Positions 18,170 through 27,563 of a stretch of 64,000 bases of DNA are shown here, piece after piece. Source of the DNA: Bacillota bacterium (GTDB lineage: Bacteria > Bacillota > Clostridia > Acetivibrionales > DSM-1351); contig JAEVZU010000076.1 of assembly GCA_023392075.1 (NCBI GenBank), forward strand, positions 1-64,000, given 5' to 3'. Below the pieces are notes generated by a model. It worked only from the letters and a program-made list of their open reading frames with translations. It ran no database searches and had not been told where the DNA came from. The position numbers and the translations under genes are program-made. How positions within the stretch are numbered: position 1 is the stretch's first letter; each line of letters starts with the position of its first letter.

Positions 18170-19603
18170 TTAAGGTCTGTTGTATTTACCTTTGACTTCA
18201 GCCTGAACTTTTGGTGCAATATTGTTAAGTGCCTTTTCAGCTGTCTCCTGTCCTAGCCATACTTTGTCCAAAGCAGGGTTCAGAATAGAATTTATCTTGG
18301 GGATATTCTTTACTATATAGTCACTTGAAGGAACTCCATTTGCAAATGCATTATTAACTACAGCATCAATATAGCCTTCAGGATGCGCCGGGTTATCCTT
18401 GGCCCACTTTGCAAGAAGCTCAGGGTCGGTATACCATTTTTTAAGGATGGGCATCCACAATCCGCTCTTTTCCAGTTCCAGTGTATTTTCCGGATTCCAG
18501 AACCATTTCAAGAGCAAATATGCTTCTTCGGGATGTTTTGTAGAATTAAACATTACAAGTGGATCTCCCAATGTCATTGTAGTCAATTTTTGCATTTTGG
18601 GTGTTATACCTACTCCAAAATTAACTTTAGCGTTTGTTATATCCTGCAGAGCCCATTGTCCGTCAAATGTCATGGCAACCTTCTTTGAAAGCAATGCAGT
18701 TGCTGCGCCGGGTATATTTTTCTGCTGAACTGGATTTGGCATAACATGATATTTGTTCATAAGGTCGGATAATTTCTGTATGGCATCTACAGCCTCAGGT
18801 TTGGTAAGATTGAAAGTTTGACCGTCTTCAGAAAGGAAGGAACCTCCATTCATATATACAAACTGCATGTAAGCCCACGTACCAAAATTAACTCCAAATT
18901 GTTTTATATTCTTAGGATCAAAGTTCGGGTCCAAGGCATTTCTACCTTCTCTGTCAATGGTAAGCTTCTGGCACACTTCTACAAATTTGTCCCATTCCCA
19001 CGCTTTATCAGCTTTTGTTGGTGGTTCTTCAACATCTGCTTCCTTGAACATATCCTTGTTATAGAAAAGAGCAAACGCTTCAATTGCACCATTCATTCCG
19101 ATGCATTTATCCGTATCCCACCAGTAAAAAGCCTGTGGCAGAATATCGTCAGGGCTGATTTCGGTATCCTTGTTTAAGAATTCCATTATGTTTTTCATTT
19201 TTCCCTGCTCAGCCCATACCAAACCCAGAGAACCATGGAACAAAGCTGCATCAGGTGCCTGATTTGCCGCTACCATTGTCGTTAGTTTTGTATCGTATTG
19301 ACCCTGGTCATCAGGTATATTCTGATATTTGACAGTAATCCACGGGTATTTCTTCATAAAGCTGTTTATAGCTTCCTGAGTAACTTTTCTCTCATTTGGG
19401 CTTCCCCATCCGGTATAAGTCAATGTAACAGGTTCTTTTTTTGTTCCTGTTGCTGCAGCTGCTGAAGAAGAACCTGCTGAATCCCCAGCCGCAGTATTAC
19501 CGACAGTTGTCTCAACAGAATTGTTACTACTGCTTCCGCAGCCTGTCAATGCAATTGAAAATGTGAGAACTACTGAAGTAAGTAAAGCGATAATCTTTTT
19601 CAT
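18170..19603 (-). CDS. Sugar ABC transporter substrate-binding lipoprotein
   Basis: 477 residues from ATG 19603, preceded by CAGGAGGAG. Lipobox ALTGC (cysteine near residue 20), a Ser/Ala-rich linker to about 50, then a family-1 extracellular solute-binding domain (VTLTYTGWGSPNERKVTQEA onwards). It captures an oligosaccharide outside the membrane and delivers it to the two CUT1 permeases. The sensor-kinase pair upstream probably controls it. Substrate is inferred from the GH127 gene in the same unit: an arabinose-containing oligosaccharide. Confidence 0.92.
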   Translation of the reverse strand: MKKIIALLTSVVLTFSIALTGCGSSSNNSVETTVGNTAAGDSAGSSSAAAATGTKKEPVTLTYTGWGSPNERKVTQEAINSFMKKYPWITVKYQNIPDDQGQYDTKLTTMVAANQAPDAALFHGSLGLVWAEQGKMKNIMEFLNKDTEISPDDILPQAFYWWDTDKCIGMNGAIEAFALFYNKDMFKEADVEEPPTKADKAWEWDKFVEVCQKLTIDREGRNALDPNFDPKNIKQFGVNFGTWAYMQFVYMNGGSFLSEDGQTFNLTKPEAVDAIQKLSDLMNKYHVMPNPVQQKNIPGAATALLSKKVAMTFDGQWALQDITNAKVNFGVGITPKMQKLTTMTLGDPLVMFNSTKHPEEAYLLLKWFWNPENTLELEKSGLWMPILKKWYTDPELLAKWAKDNPAHPEGYIDAVVNNAFANGVPSSDYIVKNIPKINSILNPALDKVWLGQETAEKALNNIAPKVQAEVKGKYNRP

Positions 19604-19679
19604 CAATATACTCCTCCTGAAATAATTTGACACATAATCCGGGTTGATCAAGCCTGAGTAATGTGACACTCCCTCTTAA

Positions 19680-19689
19680 GTTGTACAAC
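19680..19689. promoter_or_regulatory. GTTGTACAAC palindrome upstream of the binding-protein gene
   Basis: A 10-base perfect palindrome, extended imperfectly to TTAAG...CTTAA, in the leader of the importer operon. It may be a target of the YesN-type regulator encoded upstream. Evidence is positional only. Confidence 0.3.
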
Positions 19690-19765
19690 CTTAACAACTC
19701 AATTATATTTAAAGCATCACTACCTGAATACATGAACATTTTTATATTATTGGACTATATTTGGA

Positions 19766-21580
19766 TTAATAGGGCAGATTTATTATCACTTTTGTTCCCT
19801 CACCAGGCTGTGATGTGATTTGAACACCATAATCCAACCCATATAAAAGCTTTATCCTCTTATTAACATTGGCTATGCCAATGGAATCAGAATCCATGTT
19901 CATAACATCTTTTATTTTGTTATCCTCCATACCTATACCATTATCCTCAACACAAAAGAACCTCGTCTGTCCTTCAATCCAACCTGATATTTGAATTTTG
20001 CCACCTGCTTCAGCGGATGACAGACCATGGATTATTGAGTTTTCCACAAATGGCTGCAGGAATAATTTTGGAACCGTATAATTATCGAGCTCCGGGGAAA
20101 TATCATAGGAGACTGTAAAATTACCTTCGTATCTGATAGTCATAATATAGGTGAAATTGGCCAGCCATTCTATGTCCTTTCTGAAATCCACCATTTCCTG
20201 CTTGTTTTGAACGGTATACCTTAACATACCGGATAGGGCCAGCAGCATTTTGCTGATGTCATTCTGATTATTTTCAATGGCCTCAAGGTTTATTATATTT
20301 AGTGTATTGTACAGAAAATGGGGATTTATCTGAGTATTAAGAGCAGCAATTTCCATTTCCTTTTCCCTTATTTTGCTCTTGTAGGTTTCTTCGATCAGTA
20401 TCTGTATCCTGTCATCCATTTCATTAAATTTTGTTGTCAGGTATCCTATCTCATCATTGCCTGTTACATTAATCTTACTATTGAATTTTCCATCACCGAT
20501 TTTTTTGAGTGCAATAACCAGCTTGTTTATGGGCATAGTAATTCTTCTGGAAATAAAATATGCCGCAAGTGCAGCTACTACCAGCAAAATGCCTTCAATG
20601 ATGAATATATAGAACTTAATATTTGATACATTATATAAAAGTTGATCTGTCGGAACGGCAATTGCGGAAACCCAGCCCGTAATTTCAGAGGTATCATAAC
20701 ATATGACCATTTCCCTGTCGTTATAATTTTCAATCATACTGTCACTTTTTTTGATTAACGAATTTTTCAGCCATGGTAGAGCTTTTTTACATGTTATTTG
20801 TGATTTGTCCGAATGTGCAATAATATTGCCCTTATTGTCAGAAATACAATAAAAGGCATCAGATATAGTTATACTGCTGCCATAATAGCTTTCAAAAAAA
20901 TCCGGTAAAAAATTTATAAGTAAGACAGGTCTTTCTATATTATCCGCAAGTTCTTCAGATGCCGCACTGTTGTTTGGATTAATATAAACTGGATTCAAAA
21001 CCTGTACAGCTGAAAAAATTTTAGACTCATCAAATTCAACTCTTTTAAGATATTCTTCTTTAAACATATCAGGCATGTTATATGTGGGGATCCATTCCAT
21101 TTTCCCTTTTGCAGTTTTTGCCACCTGAAAAAGTTCCGAGTTGGACAAAGCATCAGGTGTAATTAGTATTGACTTCCCATATGTATAATTACCTGTAAAA
21201 ATATTGGCTGAATATAAATTAGTACTTTGAGGAAAATATTTCATCAGTACCCTGCTTATCACCTTATCAGACTGCATGCTGTCGTAGGCGCGATAGCTGT
21301 TAATGTTTTTAAAGAAGCTAAAAAGATCATTATCTATAGTTAACGCCAGGGCATTTTCCTCTATTGCTTCAAGTTTTTGATCAGCCATCTGGTTATTCTT
21401 TCTCAACACATCAAAAACATTCTCTTGAGCTATACCAAGTATATTCATTGAGCTTATATCATAAAAAAGAACACCTATGACCAGTATAGGTATAACTATC
21501 AAAAATATGTATGATAAAACCAGTTTATTTCTGAGTTTTAAGTCCCTGTGAAAGGTAACTAATCCTCTGTTTATTAACAT
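19766..21580 (-). CDS. Sensor histidine kinase, YesM/LytS type
   Basis: 604 residues. A membrane segment at about 20-42, an extracellular Cache-like sensor domain (about 45-320), a second membrane segment near 325-345, a HAMP domain (about 345-398), a His_kinase domain with INPHFLYNTLN near 430 (phospho-accepting His), and a HATPase domain with LQPFVENSIIHGL and EDNGIGM. It signals to the response regulator encoded 15 bases upstream. The pair precedes the CUT1 importer operon and probably senses a sugar directly, since no separate binding protein belongs to this unit. Confidence 0.93.
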   Translation of the reverse strand: MLINRGLVTFHRDLKLRNKLVLSYIFLIVIPILVIGVLFYDISSMNILGIAQENVFDVLRKNNQMADQKLEAIEENALALTIDNDLFSFFKNINSYRAYDSMQSDKVISRVLMKYFPQSTNLYSANIFTGNYTYGKSILITPDALSNSELFQVAKTAKGKMEWIPTYNMPDMFKEEYLKRVEFDESKIFSAVQVLNPVYINPNNSAASEELADNIERPVLLINFLPDFFESYYGSSITISDAFYCISDNKGNIIAHSDKSQITCKKALPWLKNSLIKKSDSMIENYNDREMVICYDTSEITGWVSAIAVPTDQLLYNVSNIKFYIFIIEGILLVVAALAAYFISRRITMPINKLVIALKKIGDGKFNSKINVTGNDEIGYLTTKFNEMDDRIQILIEETYKSKIREKEMEIAALNTQINPHFLYNTLNIINLEAIENNQNDISKMLLALSGMLRYTVQNKQEMVDFRKDIEWLANFTYIMTIRYEGNFTVSYDISPELDNYTVPKLFLQPFVENSIIHGLSSAEAGGKIQISGWIEGQTRFFCVEDNGIGMEDNKIKDVMNMDSDSIGIANVNKRIKLLYGLDYGVQITSQPGEGTKVIINLPY

Positions 21581-21595
21581 ATAATCAGCCTCCCG

Positions 21596-23206
21596 CTACC
21601 TTTCCATCACCAATCGTCTGTATTCTTCAGGAGTATATCCAAATTCTCTCTTAAATACCCTGTCAAAATAGCAGGCATCACTATAGCCTACCATTGAAGA
21701 TACCTGACTTATTTTCAAATCATCTTCTCTAAGCAGGTATTTCGCTTTTTCCAGTCTTACCTTAAGAAGCATCTGACTGAAAGTGCTGCCTGTCAGGGTT
21801 TTAATCAAGTTACTGAAATAGGAAGGATTAAGATTGAACACTGCGGCAACCGAATCCAATGTAATATTCCCCATATAATGTTGTTCAAGATACCGGATGT
21901 ACCTGTCTTCTATATTGTTTTGCCTTATTTTTTTATTTAATGCAAGTTTATCTATAACTCCGGTAATAATCTCTTTAACCTTTAAGGTAATATCCATATA
22001 GTTCTCCGATTCCAACAGAGTTTTTCTTGTTGTAATTACAAATGAATTGAAATCTTCTTCAAGAAAAACAGCTGGAATCTGTTTTATTACATTCAGGATA
22101 AGATTAATCATAGCCTCGATGAGTATGGAAGGTTCAGGTGTGTATTTTCCGTAAATCCTTTCAAAAATCCTGTCCAGTGTGACAACAGACTTTTCTTTAT
22201 CCAGCTTGCGCACATTTTCTATCAGCACTTCTTCCTCATGGTTCTTAATATTTATAACACTAAAAGACTTACCTGAAATATTGGAATAAAATATAATATT
22301 TTCATTTTCAAAAAAGAACTTATATTTTAGCGCCAGCATTGCATTTTCAAATGAAAGTGCAACATTACTGATAATATCTGTATTTTCCGAACCAACCCCT
22401 ATGGCAACTCTAAATCCATAACTTGCATTCATTTCATTTATAAATACGTAGAGCCTCGATGAATACTGTTCAAAACAAAGCTTATCCTGGGCTCTTTTCA
22501 TAAATATTGTAACCATTGTGTTTTTACTGCTCTCGTGAAAAAAAGAAATAGAATGGCCTAATGGCTGCAGTGCATCCTTAATCCAATGCATGACAGAACG
22601 TCTGATTTCATCAAATTCATTATAGGAATAGTCCCTAAGAAGTAACTCCAATTCACTGAATCGGGATACAATTACAACACCGGAGCCTTGATAAGGGAAT
22701 ATTGATATTATTTCGTTTAATTCATGTTCATTTAAACTGCCTGAAATCCACTTATTTAATTGTTTTTCGATATAGACTGGCAATGTAATGTTAAGTTTTT
22801 GTACAAGTTTGCTCCTATCTGTTTCTTTCTCCTTTTCATCTTTGATTTGTTCATCCAAGCTGTCAAGCAATTCAGATATTTTCGAAGGATCAACCGGTTT
22901 AAGCAAATACCCGTAAACCCCAAGTTTCAATGCTTGCTGTGCATACTCGAAATAAGCGTATCCGCTGATAATGATAACCTTAATTTTTCTCCTATCCTGC
23001 ACAAGGTTGGCCAAAAGCTCTAATCCATTCATTTCAGGCATACTTATGTCAGTAACAATGATGTCAACCTTTTTATATTTCAGATACTCTTTTACTTCTA
23101 TTCCGCTACTAAAGTCCAATACCTCACAATCAGGTCTGAGGTTTTTTATAATATTCGCAATTCCCCTTCGTTGTCTGGGCTCATCATCGACTACAATAAT
23201 TCTCAT
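21596..23206 (-). CDS. Response regulator with AraC-type DNA-binding domain, YesN type
   Basis: 536 residues. Receiver domain 1-120 with the acidic pair VVDDEPRQRRG and the phospho-Asp in DIIVTDISMPEMNG near 55, a middle region (about 160-400) of the kind often annotated in YesN proteins, and two AraC helix-turn-helix motifs at about 440-535 (LDSVAAVFNLNPSYFSNLIK; ISQVSSMVGYSDACYFDRVF). It is expected to activate the importer/GH127 genes downstream. It heads the operon with the kinase. Confidence 0.93.
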   Translation of the reverse strand: MRIIVVDDEPRQRRGIANIIKNLRPDCEVLDFSSGIEVKEYLKYKKVDIIVTDISMPEMNGLELLANLVQDRRKIKVIIISGYAYFEYAQQALKLGVYGYLLKPVDPSKISELLDSLDEQIKDEKEKETDRSKLVQKLNITLPVYIEKQLNKWISGSLNEHELNEIISIFPYQGSGVVIVSRFSELELLLRDYSYNEFDEIRRSVMHWIKDALQPLGHSISFFHESSKNTMVTIFMKRAQDKLCFEQYSSRLYVFINEMNASYGFRVAIGVGSENTDIISNVALSFENAMLALKYKFFFENENIIFYSNISGKSFSVINIKNHEEEVLIENVRKLDKEKSVVTLDRIFERIYGKYTPEPSILIEAMINLILNVIKQIPAVFLEEDFNSFVITTRKTLLESENYMDITLKVKEIITGVIDKLALNKKIRQNNIEDRYIRYLEQHYMGNITLDSVAAVFNLNPSYFSNLIKTLTGSTFSQMLLKVRLEKAKYLLREDDLKISQVSSMVGYSDACYFDRVFKREFGYTPEEYRRLVMER

Positions 23207-23322
23207 ACATCATACCCTCTTTTGTGGTTATATTATGATATAAACTTATTTTCACTACCTGAAATGGCAATACTGCCACATAATTAAAAAGTACCGACAC
23301 CTTTCTGCCTGTAATCAAGTAA

Positions 23323-23346
23323 GGAACAGGTACAGAAACCTGTTCC
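23323..23346 (-). terminator. Hairpin after the mutarotase gene
   Basis: GGAACAGGT and ACCTGTTCC form a perfect 9-bp stem with a 6-base loop, 18 bases past the mutarotase stop. T-richness is modest, so termination may be partial. Confidence 0.6.
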
Positions 23347-23363
23347 TCATTTATTTTTATATG

Positions 23364-24425
23364 CTACCCTTCTGTTGAGAACTTGTAGACGGTAGTATGC
23401 CTGTAGCCTTCACCGGCCTTTAATATTGGCGACGGAAAATGCTTGTATTTTAAGGCATTTGGGAAATATTGCGTTTCAAGGCAAAGCCCGCTCCGTTTAT
23501 TATATACTGCTCCGTCCTTGCCTATATCCGAGCCGTCAAGAAAATTTCCTGAATAGAATTGTATACCGGGCTTTGTAGTGAATACCTCCATAACTCTCCC
23601 GCTTTCAGCTTCATACAGTTTTGCTGCCTTTTCAGTACTTTTGCCGCTTACATTCAGTATCCAATTATGATCATAGCCTTTTCCGCAGATTATCTGCTCA
23701 TGCTTACTGTTGATATTCCTTCCTATAGGCGTTAACTCGGTGAAATCCATTGGAGTCCCTCTTACATCACAAATTTCTCCATTTGGTATGCCTTTATTAT
23801 TAATTACTGTAAATTTATCTGCATAAATTTTTAGTTGGTGCTCTAAAATATTTTCTGAGGAATGTCCTCTTAAATTAAAGTAAGCATGGTTGGTCAGGTT
23901 TACTACTGTATCTTTATCTGTCTGAGCATAATAATCAATTATCAGCTCGTTTTCCTCGGTCAGGGTATATAATACCTTAACATCAAGATTACCGGGATAA
24001 TTGTTCTCACCGTCAGCACTTCTGTAGGTAAGCTGAAGAGCTTGACTGCAGTTATCGGATATTATTTCAGCCTGCCAAACAACTTTATCAAAGCCTTTCA
24101 GTCCGCCATGAAGATGGTTTTCCCCATCATTTTCAGCCAAATGATATTCAATTCCGTTAAGTTCAAATCTGGCTGCTTCAATACGGTTTGCATGTCTCCC
24201 GATCAGAGCTCCAAAGTATGTTCCCTTTTTAAAATAGCCCTCCAGAGTACCATATCCAAGAGTTATATCCTCTACTTTCCCATTTCTGTCAGGAACATTG
24301 AGCCTGACAATTGTTCCTCCGAAATTTGTTATTTCCACCGACATTTTTTTCGTATTTGTCAGTGTGAATATATCCGCATCACTTTCATCAATCGCCTTTC
24401 CATAATACCTCTTTGTAATACTCAT
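23364..24425 (-). CDS. galM: Aldose 1-epimerase (mutarotase)
   Basis: 353 residues. Family landmarks: GRHANRI near 75, NHLHGG near 103 with the first catalytic His, NLTNHAYFNLRG near 180 with the second, and LCLETQYFPN near 320 with the catalytic Glu. It interconverts the alpha and beta anomers of a free aldose. It is the third gene of the activase/glycyl-radical-enzyme operon, which argues that the substrate of that enzyme is a reducing sugar. Its ribosome binding region is a run of eight G (minus strand) at 24433-24440, eight bases before the ATG. Confidence 0.93.
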   Translation of the reverse strand: MSITKRYYGKAIDESDADIFTLTNTKKMSVEITNFGGTIVRLNVPDRNGKVEDITLGYGTLEGYFKKGTYFGALIGRHANRIEAARFELNGIEYHLAENDGENHLHGGLKGFDKVVWQAEIISDNCSQALQLTYRSADGENNYPGNLDVKVLYTLTEENELIIDYYAQTDKDTVVNLTNHAYFNLRGHSSENILEHQLKIYADKFTVINNKGIPNGEICDVRGTPMDFTELTPIGRNINSKHEQIICGKGYDHNWILNVSGKSTEKAAKLYEAESGRVMEVFTTKPGIQFYSGNFLDGSDIGKDGAVYNKRSGLCLETQYFPNALKYKHFPSPILKAGEGYRHTTVYKFSTEG

Positions 24426-24452
24426 ATATGGCGCCCCCCCCTTTATATGCTT

Positions 24453-26522
24453 CTAAACTTTTAATTCAACTCTTTGAATAATATGATCCTGATATTCCCT
24501 GTCCAGCTCAACAAAGTAACCGCTCCAGCCCCATACCCTGACTATGAGATTTCTATGCAGTTCAGGTTTTCTCTGGGCTTCCAGCAAGGTTTCCCTGTTC
24601 AAAGCATTTATCTGAAGCTGATGCCCTCCCATGTCCATAAAAGTTTTAACCAGCATTGCAACCTTTGTAATGCTTTCGTTATTTCTGAAAACTGTATCAT
24701 GGATTTCAATTGTCAGAGGTCCTCCATTTATAGCCGCCTTTAAATTTGGCTTTGCAAAAGAACGGATGATGGATACAGGGCCTTTTGACTTTATATTAAG
24801 GCTTGGTGCATAGTTTGCCGACAAAAATTCGCCTTTTTTCCTACCGTCAGGAGATGCATTCAAATCTTTTACATGCCAGACATAATACATGGCAGATCCG
24901 GTGCCGGCTCTGTAACAGCCGCCCCTGTCATTAACCCTGCCTTCAAGGGCACGTGCAAACATATTAATTAACTCTACTGCTATACTATCAACATAGTCAT
25001 CATCATTCCCCATTTTCGGGGCTTCATATTTAAATTTGGTTCTTAGCTCCTCATACCCTTCAAAATTCAAATCCACAGCTTTGATAATTTCTTCAGCCTT
25101 TACGGTTCTTTCGTCAAAGACATACTTTTTAATAGCAGCAAGGGAATCTGCCGCATTCGACAGCCCTGTTCCATGTAAGCCATAGTTATTGTATCTGGAC
25201 CCATAAGTTATATCTCTGGCATTTTCGATACACCCCTCCATTAAAACCGACATGATTGGAGCAGGTTCCATGTAGATGTTTCTGAATTTGGCCAATTCAG
25301 TGTCAACTTCAGCCTGTATTTCCTTACCTGCAAATTGTATTAAATCGTCAAAATCTTTACATTTGGACAAGCTGTAATGCAGAACTCTGTCAACGACATT
25401 TGAATAGGAAAGTGCGCCTATATTGGGTATATCCATCCCTACACCTGGAATTATGAATTCCCAGCAGGCAGCAACAACATAATTCCGGGCATCTTCAAGT
25501 GTATACCCCTTCTCCAGTAATCCGGGTATAACAACATCATCATTGGAATATTGGGGAAAACCCAAGCCCTGTTTGGTAAGCTGTGTTCCAAGTTCATAAA
25601 GCCTGAGTTCGGTATCCTTGTTAACACGGAGGTTGATTTTAGGGTCTATGAGCTTTAGTTCAAGGCTGGCTTTCAGACACATTTCGGAAAGTATATTACA
25701 GGCATCTCTTCCCTGTTCATCAACGCCGCCCAGTACCATGCTTTGCCCGTTATCACCCTGCTGCATGCCGGGATACAAATCACTGTCCTTATTGAAGCTC
25801 AGAAAAAATTCTTCCAGCAGTTCGAAGGCCTGGTCATAGTCAAGGCGTTCTGCATCCAGGTCAGCTTTAAGATAGGGGAGCATGTATTGATCAAATCTGC
25901 CAATAGTATTGTGATAGTTAAAGGATGCCCATAGGGTGAAATGAAGGATTCTGAAAGACTGAAGTGCTTCGCGGAAGGTGGTTGCACCATACCTTGGCAC
26001 CCGTCTTAATATTTCAGCCACATCAGTTTTGCCAAGCCTGTCTGCTTCCTCTGCATATCTTTCAGTCAGTTGATAAACAGCATCAATTGAGTCAATTACC
26101 GAATGTAAAAATTCTTTTCCCTTCTCATCATTTATGGCTTCAAGTTTTTTCAGAGCCTGACTGCGTTGTGCCTCAAGACCAAGCTCAATTGTTCTTGCGT
26201 AGTTGGGCGAAATATTACATAGCTTGCCAAGTTCATGGATATAGTGCTCCTTTTTTATGGCCTCCCATTCACTGGTTGTAAACAGCTCAGGAAGCTTGCA
26301 TACCGTTCTCATAAATACAATTTTTTCGTCCTCCAGAATAACCGGTTTTTCCATTTCCAGCACTTTTTTGAGCCTGAGGGCTGCCCGTCCGGTATCACTC
26401 ATTTTACTTTCGGCAAAATCTTCGGTAATCTTTGTGAAAACTTCCCGACTTATGTCCTGCCTGTATGTATGGTGCTTCTTGTTTAAAATGTCACTCAGCA
26501 TTTTTTCAATTCTCTTATTCAT
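24453..26522 (-). CDS. Glycyl radical enzyme of the PFL/glycerol dehydratase superfamily, substrate unknown
   Basis: 689 residues. The C-terminal glycyl-radical loop reads RVWGWSGYFVEL with the radical Gly at 665, and the active-site loop reads VAACWEFIIPG with the thiyl Cys353 and a Glu at 355. The Cys-x-Glu arrangement is that of eliminating members (glycerol, propanediol, choline, hydroxyproline enzymes) and not of pyruvate formate-lyase, which has Cys-Cys. It is about 100 residues shorter than those enzymes, and the W-G-W loop differs from the common S/A-G-Y form. It overlaps the activase gene by ATGA and is followed by a mutarotase. A sugar dehydratase or lyase is the best inference. Oxygen-sensitive, cytoplasmic. 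Confidence 0.9.
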   Translation of the reverse strand: MNKRIEKMLSDILNKKHHTYRQDISREVFTKITEDFAESKMSDTGRAALRLKKVLEMEKPVILEDEKIVFMRTVCKLPELFTTSEWEAIKKEHYIHELGKLCNISPNYARTIELGLEAQRSQALKKLEAINDEKGKEFLHSVIDSIDAVYQLTERYAEEADRLGKTDVAEILRRVPRYGATTFREALQSFRILHFTLWASFNYHNTIGRFDQYMLPYLKADLDAERLDYDQAFELLEEFFLSFNKDSDLYPGMQQGDNGQSMVLGGVDEQGRDACNILSEMCLKASLELKLIDPKINLRVNKDTELRLYELGTQLTKQGLGFPQYSNDDVVIPGLLEKGYTLEDARNYVVAACWEFIIPGVGMDIPNIGALSYSNVVDRVLHYSLSKCKDFDDLIQFAGKEIQAEVDTELAKFRNIYMEPAPIMSVLMEGCIENARDITYGSRYNNYGLHGTGLSNAADSLAAIKKYVFDERTVKAEEIIKAVDLNFEGYEELRTKFKYEAPKMGNDDDYVDSIAVELINMFARALEGRVNDRGGCYRAGTGSAMYYVWHVKDLNASPDGRKKGEFLSANYAPSLNIKSKGPVSIIRSFAKPNLKAAINGGPLTIEIHDTVFRNNESITKVAMLVKTFMDMGGHQLQINALNRETLLEAQRKPELHRNLIVRVWGWSGYFVELDREYQDHIIQRVELKV

Positions 26523-27364
26523 AAAACTTCACTCCTTATGTTATATTTTTTAAATGGTTCCTGATAAACTTCCGGTATTTTTTCAACATCAAAAACAGGC
26601 TTATATTCTTTTCCAACCATTGAATATTTTGCTCCTGCCGTCTTGTGATAGGGCAGCAGCTCAACCCTCTCAAGTCCTTTTGCAGCTTTCAGCAGTTCAG
26701 CTGTGTTTTCCATATTTTCTTTCGTATCATTGACTCCCGGTATCAAAGGAATCCGTATATAAAATTTTTTACCGCTTGCAATCAGGTATTGCAGGTTTTT
26801 CAGAATTAATGTATTGTCCTGTCCGGTATATTTTTTATGTATTTCAGAGTCGGTATGCTTAATATCCATTAAGATCAGGTCTACGCTGTCAACCACTTTT
26901 CTAAAAATTTCCTCCGGTGCATGACCCGAGGTCTCTATTGCAACATGAACAGGCTTGAGTTCATTTATCAGTTCGAGCAGAAATTCCGGCTGTGCCATAG
27001 GCTCTCCTCCTGACAGGGTGATACCTCCATTACTTTTTTCCAGGATTTCCTTACCCTTCAGAAGTTCTTTTGCCAGGTCCCGTGCTTCATATTCTGTTCC
27101 GCATATTTTTCGAAGATGCAAAGGACAAACCTTCAAACATTCACCACACGCACTGCATTTATCATCTTTGCAGACATCGATGCATCTTCCGCAATTTGTG
27201 CATGAACCCTTACTGACCATGATTTCCTTTTTAAAGGAGATTCCTTCAGGATTATGGCACCAGTTACACCTCAGGGGACATCCCTTTAAAAATACTGTTT
27301 TCCGTATACCGGGTCCATCGTGGACTGCAAATTCTTCAATTTCAAATATCAACCCTTTTGCCAT
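26519..27364 (-). CDS. Glycyl radical enzyme activase (radical SAM)
   Basis: 281 residues from ATG 27364, after GGAGGAATT. The radical-SAM cluster motif is CPLRCNWC near residue 29. It is followed by an inserted ferredoxin-like part (about 53-85) with two CxxCxxCxxxC sets, as in the glycerol-dehydratase and choline-lyase activases. The SAM-binding stretch is GGITLSGGEPMAQPEF near 112. It abstracts hydrogen from Gly665 of the enzyme encoded next, with which it is translationally coupled (ATGA). It is the first gene of the operon and lies just downstream of two operator-like palindromes. Confidence 0.95.
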   Translation of the reverse strand: MAKGLIFEIEEFAVHDGPGIRKTVFLKGCPLRCNWCHNPEGISFKKEIMVSKGSCTNCGRCIDVCKDDKCSACGECLKVCPLHLRKICGTEYEARDLAKELLKGKEILEKSNGGITLSGGEPMAQPEFLLELINELKPVHVAIETSGHAPEEIFRKVVDSVDLILMDIKHTDSEIHKKYTGQDNTLILKNLQYLIASGKKFYIRIPLIPGVNDTKENMENTAELLKAAKGLERVELLPYHKTAGAKYSMVGKEYKPVFDVEKIPEVYQEPFKKYNIRSEVL

Positions 27365-27428
27365 AATTCCTCCAATCAAAACATGTAGTTATCAGTACTG
27401 ACCTATATACAGAGAAAAATCAGCATCA

Positions 27429-27444
27429 ACATTAACGTTAATGT
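27429..27444. promoter_or_regulatory. LacI-type operator O1 of the glycyl-radical operon
   Basis: ACATTAACGTTAATGT is a perfect 16-bp palindrome with central CG, 65 bases upstream of the activase ATG. On the minus strand its end overlaps TTGATG, a possible -35 box, with TATAGG 16 bases further. Near copies occur at 27494, 40186, 44807 and 48582. Confidence 0.7.
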
Positions 27445-27452
27445 GAGTCAGT

Positions 27453-27493
27453 AAAAATAATAGCGAGTCAACGGATTCTCGCCATTATTTTTT
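27453..27493. terminator. Bidirectional terminator between the GH127-GH43 gene and the radical-enzyme operon
   Basis: AATAATAGCGAG and CTCGCCATTATT pair around a 10-base loop, with A and T runs on both sides. It lies 71 bases past the stop of the large enzyme gene and is framed by the two operators. Confidence 0.75.
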
Positions 27494-27509
27494 ACATTAT
27501 CGTTAATGT
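27494..27509. promoter_or_regulatory. LacI-type operator O2
   Basis: ACATTATCGTTAATGT differs from the perfect palindrome at one base. Its centre is 65 bp from that of O1, roughly six helical turns, so one tetramer or two dimers could bind on nearly the same face of the DNA. Confidence 0.6.
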
Positions 27510-27563
27510 TATTGTAATTCTTTCTAAATTAAATGTCAAGAATTTAAAAGCTCCAGCCTTACA

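Noticed and set aside
24453..26522. Trans-4-hydroxyproline dehydratase (HypD), tempting because GH127 enzymes act on hydroxyproline arabinosides
   Set aside because: The protein is about 100 residues too short, the thiyl loop is C-W-E-F and not the C-V-E-P type, and no pyrroline-5-carboxylate reductase gene is adjacent.
24453..26522. Pyruvate formate-lyase
   Set aside because: The active-site loop has a single Cys followed by Trp-Glu, not the Cys-Cys pair, and the glycyl loop differs.
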